The position numbers and the translations under genes are program-made. Below are positions 29,149 through 37,958 of a stretch of DNA of 64,000 nt, one piece after another (within the stretch, counting starts at the first letter, position 1; each line of letters starts with the position of its first letter). The stretch is taken from positions 372,001-436,000 of the forward strand of contig NZ_AP023033.1 of NCBI RefSeq assembly GCF_019670125.1. The letters are read 5' to 3'. The notes under the pieces are model-generated. The model worked only from the letters and a program-made list of their open reading frames with translations. It made no database searches and had not been told where the DNA came from. The stretch is from Agarivorans aestuarii. GTDB taxonomy: Bacteria; Pseudomonadota; Gammaproteobacteria; Enterobacterales; Celerinatantimonadaceae.

Positions 29149-30007
29149 GAAATATTACGTTCCCGCACAAAGTATATGGCCAATTGTTGGCGCGGTGGGT
29201 TTATTCCTAATTGCAATGGGCGCTGGGTTTTCTGTTCAACAAATGGGCAGTGAACAAAGTTACGGCCTATGGATATTGTCTTGTGGCTTTGTGGTAATTG
29301 TTACCATGATGTTTGGTTGGTTTGGCAATGTTATCCAGGAGAGTATGGATGGCTTATATAGTGCCCAAATGGACCGCTCTTTTCGCCAAGGCATGAGTTG
29401 GTTTATTTTCTCTGAAGTAATGTTCTTTGGTGCATTCTTCGGAGCGTTATTCTACGCCAGAATGATTGCTGTGCCTTGGTTGGGCGGTGCTGGTAATAAT
29501 GAAATGACTGGCGCGGTGTTATGGCCAGAGTTTACTGCCATGTGGCCGCTAGTTGAAACGCCCGGCGGTACAACAACCCAAGCGATGGGCTGGTTCGGCT
29601 TGCCACTGTTGAATACTGTAATACTGGTGATTTCGTCAGTGACTTTGCACTTTGCTCATGTGAGTTTAGAGAAAGATAAACGTGGGCCACTTAAAATGTG
29701 GTTAGCCATTACCTTGGTGCTAGGTTTTGCTTTCTTATTTTTCCAAATTGAAGAATATATTCATGCATATCAGGAATTAGGCTTGCGCCTTGATTCAGGC
29801 ATTTATGGCAATACCTTTTTCTTACTCACCGGTTTTCACGGTTTACACGTTACTTTGGGCGCCATCATGCTTACGGTGATGTTTTTGCGGGTACTAAAAG
29901 GCCACTTTACCGGTAAGAGTCACTTTGCATTTATGGCATCGAGTTGGTATTGGCACTTTGTAGATGTGGTGTGGTTGTGTCTGTTTATTTTTGTCTATGT
30001 GCTTTAG
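29132..30007 (+). CDS. coxC: Cytochrome c oxidase subunit III
   Basis: Subunit III is a seven-helix membrane protein that supports oxidase stability and proton uptake. The ATG at 29132 follows GAGAGG and gives 291 residues beginning MTQPYEKYYVPAQS. Conserved segments are RQGMSWFIFSEVMFFGAFF, the lipid-site Glu in QIEEY, and HGLHVTLG, then SSWYWHFVDVVWL. It overlaps ctaG. Its stop codon overlaps that of the antisense DUF2909 gene by four bases. Confidence 0.97.
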   Translation: MTQPYEKYYVPAQSIWPIVGAVGLFLIAMGAGFSVQQMGSEQSYGLWILSCGFVVIVTMMFGWFGNVIQESMDGLYSAQMDRSFRQGMSWFIFSEVMFFGAFFGALFYARMIAVPWLGGAGNNEMTGAVLWPEFTAMWPLVETPGGTTTQAMGWFGLPLLNTVILVISSVTLHFAHVSLEKDKRGPLKMWLAITLVLGFAFLFFQIEEYIHAYQELGLRLDSGIYGNTFFLLTGFHGLHVTLGAIMLTVMFLRVLKGHFTGKSHFAFMASSWYWHFVDVVWLCLFIFVYVL

Positions 30008-30207
30008 TAAGGGCGTGGGTTGGGCTGAATAATGCCCAAGGCCATGGCGAGTAAAACCAATAGGATAACCAACACGCTAAAAACTAAGCGTTTACCCAAG
30101 TAATGGGTCATTGGTTTTTCTCCGCCCTTTAGCATTACCCGTAAAGCAAACAACATGTTCACCACCACAAACAGGATTAACGCGGTAATTAGCAGTTTTA
30201 TGACCAT
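30004..30207 (-). CDS. DUF2909 twin-helix membrane protein, antisense within the cox operon
   Basis: This is a 67-residue protein with two hydrophobic helices (LLITALILFVVVNMLFAL and LVFSVLVILLVLLAMALGI) separated by a basic loop GGEKPMTHYLGKR. It belongs to DUF2909, a family known from cox gene clusters but without an assigned function. It fills the whole gap between coxC and the SURF1 gene on the opposite strand: its stop overlaps coxC by four bases and its ATG overlaps the proposed SURF1 start by eight. Its promoter must lie in SURF1 coding sequence. Confidence 0.85.
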   Translation of the reverse strand: MVIKLLITALILFVVVNMLFALRVMLKGGEKPMTHYLGKRLVFSVLVILLVLLAMALGIIQPNPRPY

Positions 30208-30928
30208 AACTAAGCTCTCTCAACAGGCTGATAAAAAAACAGTGTCTTACCGCTTGATACTGTTTGTTGTGCTTATGGTTGCGCTGATAGGGCTAATGGT
30301 CAAGCTTTCCTTGTGGCAATGGCAACGCAGTGAACAAAAACAGCAGTTATTAGATCAATACCAGCAGCAATCTTTGCAAGAAAGCAGTTTAGAGCAAGCG
30401 CTTCGCTCTGGTGTGCAGCCATTTCAGCTGGTGACGGTAAGCAGTATTACCGCTATGGATAAGTATCTATGGCTAGACAATAAAGTGAACGACGGTGTGG
30501 TCGGCTACGACGCTTATACACTGGCAAGCACTCCGCAAGGTAATGTATTGGTGCGCTTAGCTTGGCAGCCTGCAGGTTTAGACCGAAGTATTTTGCCTGA
30601 TGTGCTTAATGCCGATGCATTAGCTCAGCGTTATCGTTTAAGAGAAATCAGCTTACCTGTGGTGCTTATGCAAAAGCATTGGTTGGAAGAATTACCGCAG
30701 GGCTTGCGAGTTCAACAAATAAATATCGCCGCCTTGGCCGATTATTGGGGTATTGATTTACTGCCCTTTGTTTTAGATAGCCAGCTTGAACATAGCTCGA
30801 CGCAATTGGTTTCTATATCGCCGCAAAAGCATCAAGGCTACGCTTTGCAATGGCTATTAATGGCCCTGGTTGCGGCTGGCTTAACTATTTATTTTTGTAA
30901 GCAAAACAGAAACAAGGAAGGTTTATGA
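30200..30928 (+). CDS. SURF1 family oxidase assembly protein
   Basis: SURF1 proteins help insert haem A into oxidase subunit I. The sequence shows the expected two helices, near residues 18-36 (LILFVVLMVALIGLMVKL) and at the C-terminus (LQWLLMALVAAGLTIYF), with the early LWQWQRSEQK motif and the mid-protein YLWLDNKV and NVLVRLAWQP. The start is uncertain: ATG 30200 gives 242 residues but has no good ribosome site and overlaps the divergent DUF2909 start. It overlaps the next gene by four bases. Confidence 0.9.
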   Translation: MTITKLSQQADKKTVSYRLILFVVLMVALIGLMVKLSLWQWQRSEQKQQLLDQYQQQSLQESSLEQALRSGVQPFQLVTVSSITAMDKYLWLDNKVNDGVVGYDAYTLASTPQGNVLVRLAWQPAGLDRSILPDVLNADALAQRYRLREISLPVVLMQKHWLEELPQGLRVQQINIAALADYWGIDLLPFVLDSQLEHSSTQLVSISPQKHQGYALQWLLMALVAAGLTIYFCKQNRNKEGL

Positions 30929-31428
30929 GAAGTCACCAAAAAACCATGTTGTTACTTGCTTCGGTATTTTTAGTGCCACTTATTTTAGCTTGGGTGGTAC
31001 TTAAAATGGGCTGGTATGAACCCGGTGCACTAAGTCATGGAGAGTGGTTTGAGCCGCCAATGCAGATAGAAAACTACCCGATTGGTAAGTGGTCGATTGC
31101 ACAAGTGATTGATGGCGATTGCTCACAAGCCTGTTTGCAACAACTGAATAAACTCAATAATGCTTGGTTAGCCTTAGGCATAGCCAAACAGCAAACCCAA
31201 AAGGTCGCCCTTACTTCTGGTGAGCAATTGGAACAGATTAACGATGGCCTTGAGCAAATGACGCTAGGGCAGGCGAATCAACAATTAGCCGACTACGACC
31301 AGCAGTGGTTGGTTGTAGACCCAACCGGTTGGGTGATTTTGAGTTACCAGCCCGCTCAAGGTGATGAGCAAGTTAAAGGACTAATTACCGATTTGAAACG
31401 ATTAATCAAAAACTCGCGGTTTCAATAG
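30925..31428 (+). CDS. Thioredoxin-fold-like oxidase assembly protein (unassigned)
   Basis: This is a 167-residue protein with an N-terminal membrane anchor (MLLLASVFLVPLILAWVVL) and a periplasmic domain. GKWSIAQVIDGDCSQAC places Cys66 and Cys70 in a CxxxC spacing like that of Sco copper chaperones, and VVDPTGWVILSY resembles a late Sco/thioredoxin strand. No His follows, so the third Sco copper ligand is missing. The start overlaps the SURF1 stop (ATGA). Similar proteins occupy this place in Shewanella-type cox operons. Its role in oxidase assembly is inferred from context. Confidence 0.75.
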   Translation: MRSHQKTMLLLASVFLVPLILAWVVLKMGWYEPGALSHGEWFEPPMQIENYPIGKWSIAQVIDGDCSQACLQQLNKLNNAWLALGIAKQQTQKVALTSGEQLEQINDGLEQMTLGQANQQLADYDQQWLVVDPTGWVILSYQPAQGDEQVKGLITDLKRLIKNSRFQ

Positions 31429-31444
31429 GGCTTAAGGACAGCAT

Positions 31445-32461
31445 ATGCAAAAGGGATTAATTGCAGCTATTTTACTTGCCGTGGTGGTGATTGGCTTAGG
31501 CGCTTTCACCCGTTTAACCGATGCGGGTTTGGGTTGCCCTGATTGGCCCGGTTGTTATGGTCAGCTAGTGGTTCCTCAAAGCGAGGAACACATTCAACAC
31601 GCGGCAAACGCTTATCCTGAGCGGCCACTCGAAACCCACAAAGCATGGAACGAAATGATTCATCGCTATTTTGCCGGCACCTTGGGTTTATTGGTAGTAG
31701 CTTTAGCTGCTCTAGCATTTTGGCAAAAGCAACATCGCTTATTGGCATTGGCGTCGGTGCTATTGATTGGCTTTCAAGCCATATTAGGCATGCTAACTGT
31801 AACGTTGGGTTTAATGCCGATTGTGGTCATGGGTCACCTGTTAGGTGGCTTTTCGATGCTGGCTTTACTGTTCACTTGGTTGATGATTGCTAAGCGACCT
31901 TTTGGTAAACCGCAGCGGAGTGGACGGTGGTTGTGGCTGGGTTTATTGGTACTGGTGGTGCAAATCGCGCTGGGCGGTTGGACGTCGGCCAACTATTCGG
32001 CAATTTCTTGTCAGGGTTTACCGCTTTGTCATGAAGAGTGGCTGGGTTCTTATCAGTTAGAAGCGTTTGATCCCTTGCCTGCAACTAGTGGCAATGATTA
32101 CGAGTTTGGGGTGCTAAGCCACGAGCAACGTAAAACCATTCATGTAACACACCGGATTTGGGCAGGGGTCACAGCCATTTACCTATTCGTTTTAGCCTTG
32201 AGTTACATCCAGCGTCGACATAGTGATATGGAGCGGGGGCGTGCTTCTAGGTTAATCTTTGTATTGTTTACCCAAGTGGGCTTGGGGGTTGCCAATGTGC
32301 TTTGGCAAGTACCGCTGGCCATCGCGGTGGCGCACAATTTAGTTGCTGTCATGCTGCTGTTAAGTTTAATCAGTTTAATCTTGGCTCACTATCAAGGTGG
32401 AGCTGTAGCAACATACCTTGAGCAAAAGGAGACGCATTATGGCGAAGTTGAACACGCTTAA
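31445..32461 (+). CDS. ctaA: Haem A synthase CtaA/Cox15
   Basis: This inner-membrane monooxygenase oxidises haem O to haem A for the oxidase. The protein has 338 residues and eight helices. Motifs are [18 protein letters not shown] near the start, [12 protein letters not shown], the middle HLLGGFSML, and the late VTHRIWAG and [10 protein letters not shown], supplying the four haem-ligand histidines. The cysteine pair in ISCQGLPLC is conserved in the type with loop disulfides. It lies 17 bases after the thioredoxin-like gene and overlaps ctaB. Confidence 0.95.
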   Translation: MQKGLIAAILLAVVVIGLGAFTRLTDAGLGCPDWPGCYGQLVVPQSEEHIQHAANAYPERPLETHKAWNEMIHRYFAGTLGLLVVALAALAFWQKQHRLLALASVLLIGFQAILGMLTVTLGLMPIVVMGHLLGGFSMLALLFTWLMIAKRPFGKPQRSGRWLWLGLLVLVVQIALGGWTSANYSAISCQGLPLCHEEWLGSYQLEAFDPLPATSGNDYEFGVLSHEQRKTIHVTHRIWAGVTAIYLFVLALSYIQRRHSDMERGRASRLIFVLFTQVGLGVANVLWQVPLAIAVAHNLVAVMLLLSLISLILAHYQGGAVATYLEQKETHYGEVEHA

Positions 32462-33353
32462 TCCGCCAAGTTCATTGACTAAAGGGATTAATTGGCGAGC
32501 CTTGTATAAGCTTACTAAGCCAAAGGTAGTGGCATTAATTGTGCTCACTGCGGTAGTGGGTGCCTGCTTGGCAACTTCTGGTTTGCCGCCTTGGCAAGCT
32601 CTGCTAGTAGGTAACTTAGGCATAGGTTTAATGGCCGCGGGCGCTGCCGCCTTTAATCACTACATTGATAGCGAAGCAGATGCAGCAATGGCACGCACTC
32701 ATAAACGCCCTTTGCCTACTGGTGCTATAGCCAATTGGCAGGCCTTGCTATGGGCCTCACTGTTATCAGTGGTAGGTTTTTCCATGTTGTATTGGTGGGT
32801 TAATCCACTGACTGCTTGGCTAACTGCAGCTAGCTTGGTGGGGTATGCGGTGATTTATACCCTTTGGCTTAAACGAGCAACGCCGCAAAACATCGTAATT
32901 GGCGGCTTAGCAGGTGCTATGCCTCCATTGTTGGGGTGGACGGCAGTAAACAACGCCATATCGGCTGAGCCCTTATTGCTAGTAATGCTAATATTCACTT
33001 GGACTCCGCCACACTTTTGGGCCTTGGCAATTGCTCGCCGTGAAGATTACGCCAAGGTTAATATTCCAATGCTGCCGGTTACCCACGGTGTTGGCTTTAC
33101 CAAAAAGTTGATACTTCTTTATTCTCTCTTACTATTCGCTGTTGCTTGGCTACCCTTTTTAGTAGGTATGAGCGGGGTGCTTTATCTCGTATTAAGTTGT
33201 GCGCTCAACTTGCGTTTTATGCACTTAGCTTGGCGACTGTATAAAGGAGATAACCAGCGTGACGCAATGCGCCTATTTGCCTTTTCGATAGTGTATTTGA
33301 TGTTGTTGTTTGTTGCCTTGTTGGCAGACCATTGGTTGTTTGCTTTGCTATAA
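32439..33353 (+). CDS. ctaB: Protohaem IX farnesyltransferase (haem O synthase)
   Basis: This UbiA-family membrane enzyme adds the farnesyl tail to haem b to give haem O, the substrate of CtaA. The ATG at 32439, with AAGGAG about seven bases upstream, gives 304 residues. Motifs are [36 protein letters not shown] (with the Asp-rich site), and [11 protein letters not shown]. It overlaps ctaA by 23 bases and is the last gene of the cox run. It could equally be called cyoE. Confidence 0.96.
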   Translation: MAKLNTLNPPSSLTKGINWRALYKLTKPKVVALIVLTAVVGACLATSGLPPWQALLVGNLGIGLMAAGAAAFNHYIDSEADAAMARTHKRPLPTGAIANWQALLWASLLSVVGFSMLYWWVNPLTAWLTAASLVGYAVIYTLWLKRATPQNIVIGGLAGAMPPLLGWTAVNNAISAEPLLLVMLIFTWTPPHFWALAIARREDYAKVNIPMLPVTHGVGFTKKLILLYSLLLFAVAWLPFLVGMSGVLYLVLSCALNLRFMHLAWRLYKGDNQRDAMRLFAFSIVYLMLLFVALLADHWLFALL

Positions 33354-33379
33354 ACAGTCCCTAGCTTTTAAAGTCTTGC

Positions 33380-33408
33380 CGAGAGTGTAACTAACTCTTA
33401 CACTCTCG
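33380..33408. terminator. Stem-loop at the end of the cox operon
   Basis: An 11-bp perfect stem CGAGAGTGTAA/TTACACTCTCG with a seven-base loop begins 27 bases after the ctaB stop. No T-run follows, so its termination strength is uncertain. Confidence 0.55.
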
Positions 33409-33433
33409 CTATCGCCTGCTTAGTTTCCCTTTC

Positions 33434-34765
33434 ATGTCTGTTTCGCGTTTTTCCGCCATTGCGGCCATTGCCGTGCCAATGATTTTATCTAACATCACTA
33501 TTCCTTTATTAGGGCTGGTGGACACGGCTGTTATTGGCCATTTAGATCATGCTTATTATCTTGGTGGGGTCGCTTTAGGCTCAATGATGATTAGCTTGGT
33601 GTATTGGTTATGTGGCTTTTTACGCATGTCGACCACAGGCTTAAGTGCGCAAGCTTTTGGTGCAGATGATCGGCAAGCTTTGCAAAGGGTGGGATTTAAC
33701 TCTGCCTGTATTGCGTTAATCATTGGCCTGGCTTTGCTTTTGTTAAAACAGCCGATATTGCAACTTGGTTTGGCTTTAGCCGGAGGCAGTGAACAAGTTC
33801 AATATTATGCGGCGCAGTATTTTTCTACCCGCATTTGGGGCGCGCCTGCGGCATTGTTAAATCTGGTGTTGCTGGGGTGGTTATTGGGCATGCAAAATGC
33901 TCGAGCCCCCATGTTACTGCTGATTGTGGCTAATACCACCAACATTGCCTTGGATGTGCTGTTTGTTGTGGGGCTAGATTGGAAAGTGCAGGGTGCTGCT
34001 TTAGCCAGTGTGATTGCCGATTATTTTTCATTGGCAGTTGGCTTGGCGTTGTGCCGCAAGCAGTTTTTAACACGATTTAATGCCTTACCGTCATTAAAGG
34101 ATTGTTGGGCCGATTTTAATCGCCAGCATTTGGCGGGACTATTCTCGCTAAACCGAGACATATTTTTGCGCTCACTGGCCTTGCAAGCTTGTTTTGCCTT
34201 CATCACTTTTCAAGGCTCGCGTTTGGGCGACCACATTGTTGCGGCCAACGCAGTATTACTTAACTTCTTGATGTTTGTTTCTTTTGCTTTAGATGGTTTA
34301 GCTTACGCCGTAGAAGCCTTAGCGGGTAAAGCAAAGGGCAAAAATGACCGCGCCTTGTTTGTGGTAACTATTAAACAGTGTTTGCAGTTAGCCTTAGTGG
34401 CGGGCATTGGCTTTAGTTTGGTATTTGGAGTACTGGGTGAGCAATTAGTTGCGTTGCTTACCGATATACCTGAAATTCGCAACACTGCGGCTAGCTATCT
34501 TAATTGGATGATTTTGCTGCCGTTAGTCTCGGTGTGGTGCTTTATCTTAGATGGGGTTTTCATTGCTACTTCTGAGGGGCGGATTATGCGTAACTCGATG
34601 CTGTTGGCCAGTTTTGCCGGTTTCTTCCCGCTTTGGTGGTTTACGCAAAGCTGGGGTAATCACGCTTTATGGCTAGCAATGAGCGGCTTTATGGCGATTA
34701 GGGGTTTAAGCCTAGGCTGGATTTGTTACCAAGCCTTAAACCAACAGCGTTGGTTTAAGGCTTAG
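33434..34765 (+). CDS. dinF: MATE family efflux transporter, DinF-like
   Basis: This is a 443-residue multidrug and toxin extrusion antiporter with about twelve helices in two homologous halves. The first helix reads IPMILSNITIPLLGLVDTAVIGHL, with the Asp used by the DinF/NorM type, and the next is GFLRMSTTGLSAQAFGA. In E. coli dinF follows lexA directly; here the cox operon separates them and I see no SOS box near this start, so SOS control is doubtful. There is no clear ribosome site before the ATG. Substrates are unknown. Confidence 0.85.
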   Translation: MSVSRFSAIAAIAVPMILSNITIPLLGLVDTAVIGHLDHAYYLGGVALGSMMISLVYWLCGFLRMSTTGLSAQAFGADDRQALQRVGFNSACIALIIGLALLLLKQPILQLGLALAGGSEQVQYYAAQYFSTRIWGAPAALLNLVLLGWLLGMQNARAPMLLLIVANTTNIALDVLFVVGLDWKVQGAALASVIADYFSLAVGLALCRKQFLTRFNALPSLKDCWADFNRQHLAGLFSLNRDIFLRSLALQACFAFITFQGSRLGDHIVAANAVLLNFLMFVSFALDGLAYAVEALAGKAKGKNDRALFVVTIKQCLQLALVAGIGFSLVFGVLGEQLVALLTDIPEIRNTAASYLNWMILLPLVSVWCFILDGVFIATSEGRIMRNSMLLASFAGFFPLWWFTQSWGNHALWLAMSGFMAIRGLSLGWICYQALNQQRWFKA

Positions 34766-34778
34766 CACTTAGCACTAT

Positions 34779-35243
34779 CTACACGCCGTCTATGTAACCC
34801 AATTGGCGCCAAGCTTCATAAACAAACACCGAAACGGCATTTGATAAATTCATGCTGCGGCTGTCTGCCAACATTGGAATGCGCAGCCTAAATTGACCAT
34901 CTATCTCATTTAGCACTTCATCGGGTAGGCCGCGTGTTTCTGGGCCAAACATTAGATAATCACCCGCTTCAAAAGCAAAGTCACTATGAAAACCGCTGCC
35001 TTTGGTGGTACAAGCAAGCAAGCGCTTAGGCTGCTCGCTGTTTAAGAAGGCTTGGTAGTCGGGGTGGCGTTTTACCTCGGCAAACTCGTGGTAGTCCAAG
35101 CCGGCACGTTTAACTTTTTTATCATCCCAGGCGAACCCTAAAGGTTCGATAAGATGTAAGTTACAACCGCTGTTCGCCGCTAAACGGATAATTGCGCCGG
35201 TGTTTTGCGGTATTTCTGGTTGATATAGCACAATGTTAATCAT
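34779..35243 (-). CDS. trmL: tRNA (cytidine(34)-2'-O)-methyltransferase TrmL
   Basis: This SPOUT-fold enzyme methylates the wobble ribose of tRNA-Leu isoacceptors. It has 154 residues, starting [20 protein letters not shown]. The trefoil-knot motifs are [29 protein letters not shown] and YEAWRQLGY. It converges on the MATE gene, with 13 bases between stops, and lies just downstream of cpxA on the same strand. Confidence 0.95.
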   Translation of the reverse strand: MINIVLYQPEIPQNTGAIIRLAANSGCNLHLIEPLGFAWDDKKVKRAGLDYHEFAEVKRHPDYQAFLNSEQPKRLLACTTKGSGFHSDFAFEAGDYLMFGPETRGLPDEVLNEIDGQFRLRIPMLADSRSMNLSNAVSVFVYEAWRQLGYIDGV

Positions 35244-35270
35244 GATTAATCCAAGTGGCTGCGAAAAGCG

Positions 35271-36605
35271 CTATTGTAGTGGCAAGCGTAGGCTAACTTC
35301 TAGCCCTTTACGCGAATGATTGCTGGCGCTAATGCTGCCACCGTGTTGGCGAATCGCCGATTCGGCAATCGCCAAGCCTAAACCTACTCCGCCACTGTCA
35401 CGGTCTCGTGCTTCACCGCTACGATAAAATGGTCGGAAAATGCTATTTAGTTCGTCATCTGGAAGTCCTGGGCCGTCATCTCGCACAATCAAGGTGAGCA
35501 AGTTTTCTTGCACACTAGCGCTTAGTTTAACCTTACGATCTGCGTATTTAAGGGCGTTGCGACAAACGTTCTCAAGTGCCGATGCGAGGAGCTCTGGGTA
35601 ACAAATCACACTCAGTTGCTGGGGGTAGTTGGCACTAAACTGTTTGTTTAACTGTTCTGCTTCAAACTCACAATCGCTAACTAAGTCTTCAATGAGTTCC
35701 TGCAAGGTCATTTTTTGTTGTTTAGCATTAACTTGCATGCGCGATAAAGACAGCAAGGCGTCAATCATTTCGGCTAGGCGTTGCGATTCTCGCTCAATTC
35801 GTTCCACTTCGGGAGTCACTTGCTGGCGTTTTTTATGTAGCGCGAGTGCCATGTTTAAGCGAGTAAGCGGCGAGCGCAGCTCGTGAGAAATATCGCTAAG
35901 CAGGCGTTGTTGGTTGCTAATGGCTTGATTAAGGGTGTCTACCATTCTCTGCAAGCTATCAGACAGTTGACCAATTTCATCACCACGATTGATCTCCGGT
36001 AATGGTGTATCTAAATATCCGAGAGACACCTTATTCGCGGCAGATTGCAGCTTTTTAAGCGGCCTTACGATGTGGCGAGTAAGTAAGAAACAAAGCGCTA
36101 AACTTAAACCCACGGCTACTAGCGACAAAAACCACGGTGATACACCAAAGTTACGGATAGCGTGCAGCTGTTCTGGGTTACTTCGGCGTTCTACGTAGAG
36201 CAGGTAACGCTGGTTATCAATGGTAAGCGCTTGCGGACCAATCAAAATATGCTTTTTATCGAGCATGATTCGAGGGTCTTCAATATTGTCGTGGTTAACT
36301 AAAAAGCGCCTCATGCCCCGGCTGATGTTTTCACGGTTTACCACTTCACCTTCGCTATTAACGATAAAGGGTTTACCAAAACGTGATTTAAGGTGGGGCT
36401 CTAAACGCGGGCTTAACATGCGTTCAGGGTTACGCTCTATACGTAGGGCAAATTCATGTAAGTTTTTTACCGCCCATTTAGGCGCTTTGAAGTTGTCTTC
36501 GCTAAGCATTCTGGACAGGTTAATCGACACAAAGGCCGTAACCAGCAAAATCATCCAAAATGAGATGAAGATTTTTACAAATAGATTGTTGATTAAGCGC
36601 TTCAT
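35271..36605 (-). CDS. cpxA: Envelope stress sensor kinase CpxA
   Basis: CpxA senses misfolded envelope proteins and phosphorylates CpxR. The ATG at 36605 gives 444 residues beginning MKRLINNLFVKIF. The layout is a first helix (residues 8-27), a periplasmic sensor to about 155, a second helix near 160-180, HAMP, HisKA with the phospho-His in SDISHELRSPLTRL, then an ATPase domain with NALKYADRKV, DDGPGLP and GGVGLGLAI. It starts two bases after the cpxR stop, so the two are coupled. Confidence 0.95.
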   Translation of the reverse strand: MKRLINNLFVKIFISFWMILLVTAFVSINLSRMLSEDNFKAPKWAVKNLHEFALRIERNPERMLSPRLEPHLKSRFGKPFIVNSEGEVVNRENISRGMRRFLVNHDNIEDPRIMLDKKHILIGPQALTIDNQRYLLYVERRSNPEQLHAIRNFGVSPWFLSLVAVGLSLALCFLLTRHIVRPLKKLQSAANKVSLGYLDTPLPEINRGDEIGQLSDSLQRMVDTLNQAISNQQRLLSDISHELRSPLTRLNMALALHKKRQQVTPEVERIERESQRLAEMIDALLSLSRMQVNAKQQKMTLQELIEDLVSDCEFEAEQLNKQFSANYPQQLSVICYPELLASALENVCRNALKYADRKVKLSASVQENLLTLIVRDDGPGLPDDELNSIFRPFYRSGEARDRDSGGVGLGLAIAESAIRQHGGSISASNHSRKGLEVSLRLPLQ

Positions 36606-36607
36606 TA

Positions 36608-37294
36608 TTACCACTCTAACCACATGTAACCTTTGCCTCTTACCGTTTTGATACGCGGCAGTTGGTCTTTGCGAGCAGGGATCTTTTTACGCAAATTACT
36701 AATGTGCATATCCAAGCTGCGATCAAACGCTTGTAGGCGTTTGCCCAATACTTTTTGATTCAGGCTATCTTTTTCTAATAGCTTGCCTGGCTGCTCTAGC
36801 AAGTGTTGTAGCAATAACAGCTCGGTACTGGTGAGCTCTAACTCTTGCTCATCACAGTGTACTTGCTGCTTAGCAACCGAGAGGGTCAGATCTTGGTGGC
36901 AAATAAGGTCTTGTTTAGGGTCGGCTGGCAGACTGTTTTGAGTGCGACGTAAAATGGCTCTTATGCGCGCTAGCAATTCTCGTTCGCTGAAGGGCTTGGC
37001 TAAGTAGTCGTCGGCGCCTAACTCTAAACCCAGCACTCGGTCTATCTCATCACCTTTGGCGGTAAGCATTAATACCGGTTGCTGGTTGTCTTTACGTAAT
37101 TCTTTTAGCACTTCAAAACCATTTTTGCCTGGCATCATTACGTCGAGCAGTACTAAGTCGTAGCGCTTTTCGGCTAGCTTGGCTAAGCCGCTTAAACCGT
37201 CGTTGCATACCTCACAACTAAATCCTTCTAGTTCTAAGAGTTCGCCGAGTAACTCGGTCAGTTCTTTGTCGTCATCTATAAGTAGTAAATCCAC
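36608..37294 (-). CDS. cpxR: Envelope stress response regulator CpxR
   Basis: CpxR is an OmpR-type regulator of 228 residues. The receiver domain has the acidic pocket DDDKEL and the phospho-Asp51 in LVLLDVMMPG, plus MLTAKGDEID and KPFSERELLAR. The C-terminal winged helix has LTSTELLLLQHLLEQPG and MHISNLRKKI. It activates envelope-stress genes. Transcription diverges from cpxP, with a perfect CpxR box between them. Confidence 0.96.
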   Translation of the reverse strand: MDLLLIDDDKELTELLGELLELEGFSCEVCNDGLSGLAKLAEKRYDLVLLDVMMPGKNGFEVLKELRKDNQQPVLMLTAKGDEIDRVLGLELGADDYLAKPFSERELLARIRAILRRTQNSLPADPKQDLICHQDLTLSVAKQQVHCDEQELELTSTELLLLQHLLEQPGKLLEKDSLNQKVLGKRLQAFDRSLDMHISNLRKKIPARKDQLPRIKTVRGKGYMWLEW

Positions 37295-37370
37295 TGGGCG
37301 ATTCTCTATTCAACATCAATAAGCAAATTGTACAAAACTCACAGCGCTTTGCCGTGCTTAATGTTCGGCT

Positions 37371-37385
37371 TTTACATAGCTTTAC
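37371..37385. promoter_or_regulatory. CpxR binding box between cpxR and cpxP
   Basis: TTTACATAGCTTTAC reads on the minus strand as GTAAAGCTATGTAAA, a perfect match to the GTAAA-N5-GTAAA CpxR consensus. It lies 70 bases before the cpxP start and 77 before cpxR, placed for control of both. Confidence 0.93.
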
Positions 37386-37454
37386 ACTTTGCTGCGGTTA
37401 GTTTGCATTGGCTTTTGTAGACTACAAATGACCGAACAGACCTGAGGAAAGAAA

Positions 37455-37910
37455 ATGAAAAAGTTACTAGTTACTGCCCTTGTTGGCGCACTTGTTGTTG
37501 CCCCTGTAGCCTTTGCCGCTAAATCTAATAGTGAAGGTAAGCAACGTGGCGGCCACCCAGCTATGAAAATGATGAAGCAGCTAGACTTAAGTGATGAGCA
37601 AAAAGCTCAAGTAAAAGAGATTATGCAACAGCATAAACCTAAGGCAGATCAAGAGCAGCGCCAAGCGATGTACCACCAACGCATGGAAATTATCACTGCT
37701 GCCAGCTTTGACCAAGAAGCGGCACAGGCCTTAATTGATATTCAACAAGCTAAGCATCAAACTCGTATGCTAAATATGTTGCAAGCTCAGCAGAAAATCT
37801 ATCAAGTGCTAACCCCTGAGCAACAGCAGAAATACCAAGAGTTAAGCGCTAAAAAGATGGAAAAACAGCAAAAGCGTATGCAGAAGGGCGATAAAAAAGC
37901 TCAACTTTAA
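37455..37910 (+). CDS. cpxP: Periplasmic CpxP/Spy-family protein
   Basis: This is a small periplasmic helical protein that lowers CpxA activity and binds misfolded proteins. It has 151 residues with a signal peptide ending VAPVAFA before AKSNSEG. The family's LTxxQ motif is present late (LTPEQQQKY), with an earlier LDLSDEQKAQV as its partner. The rest is Gln- and Lys-rich amphipathic helix. TGAGGAAAG precedes the ATG. It faces cpxRA across the shared CpxR box. Confidence 0.92.
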   Translation: MKKLLVTALVGALVVAPVAFAAKSNSEGKQRGGHPAMKMMKQLDLSDEQKAQVKEIMQQHKPKADQEQRQAMYHQRMEIITAASFDQEAAQALIDIQQAKHQTRMLNMLQAQQKIYQVLTPEQQQKYQELSAKKMEKQQKRMQKGDKKAQL

Positions 37911-37958
37911 CATGCACTAAACGTTATACTTTACAAAACCTTCCAAAGAATTTGTAAA

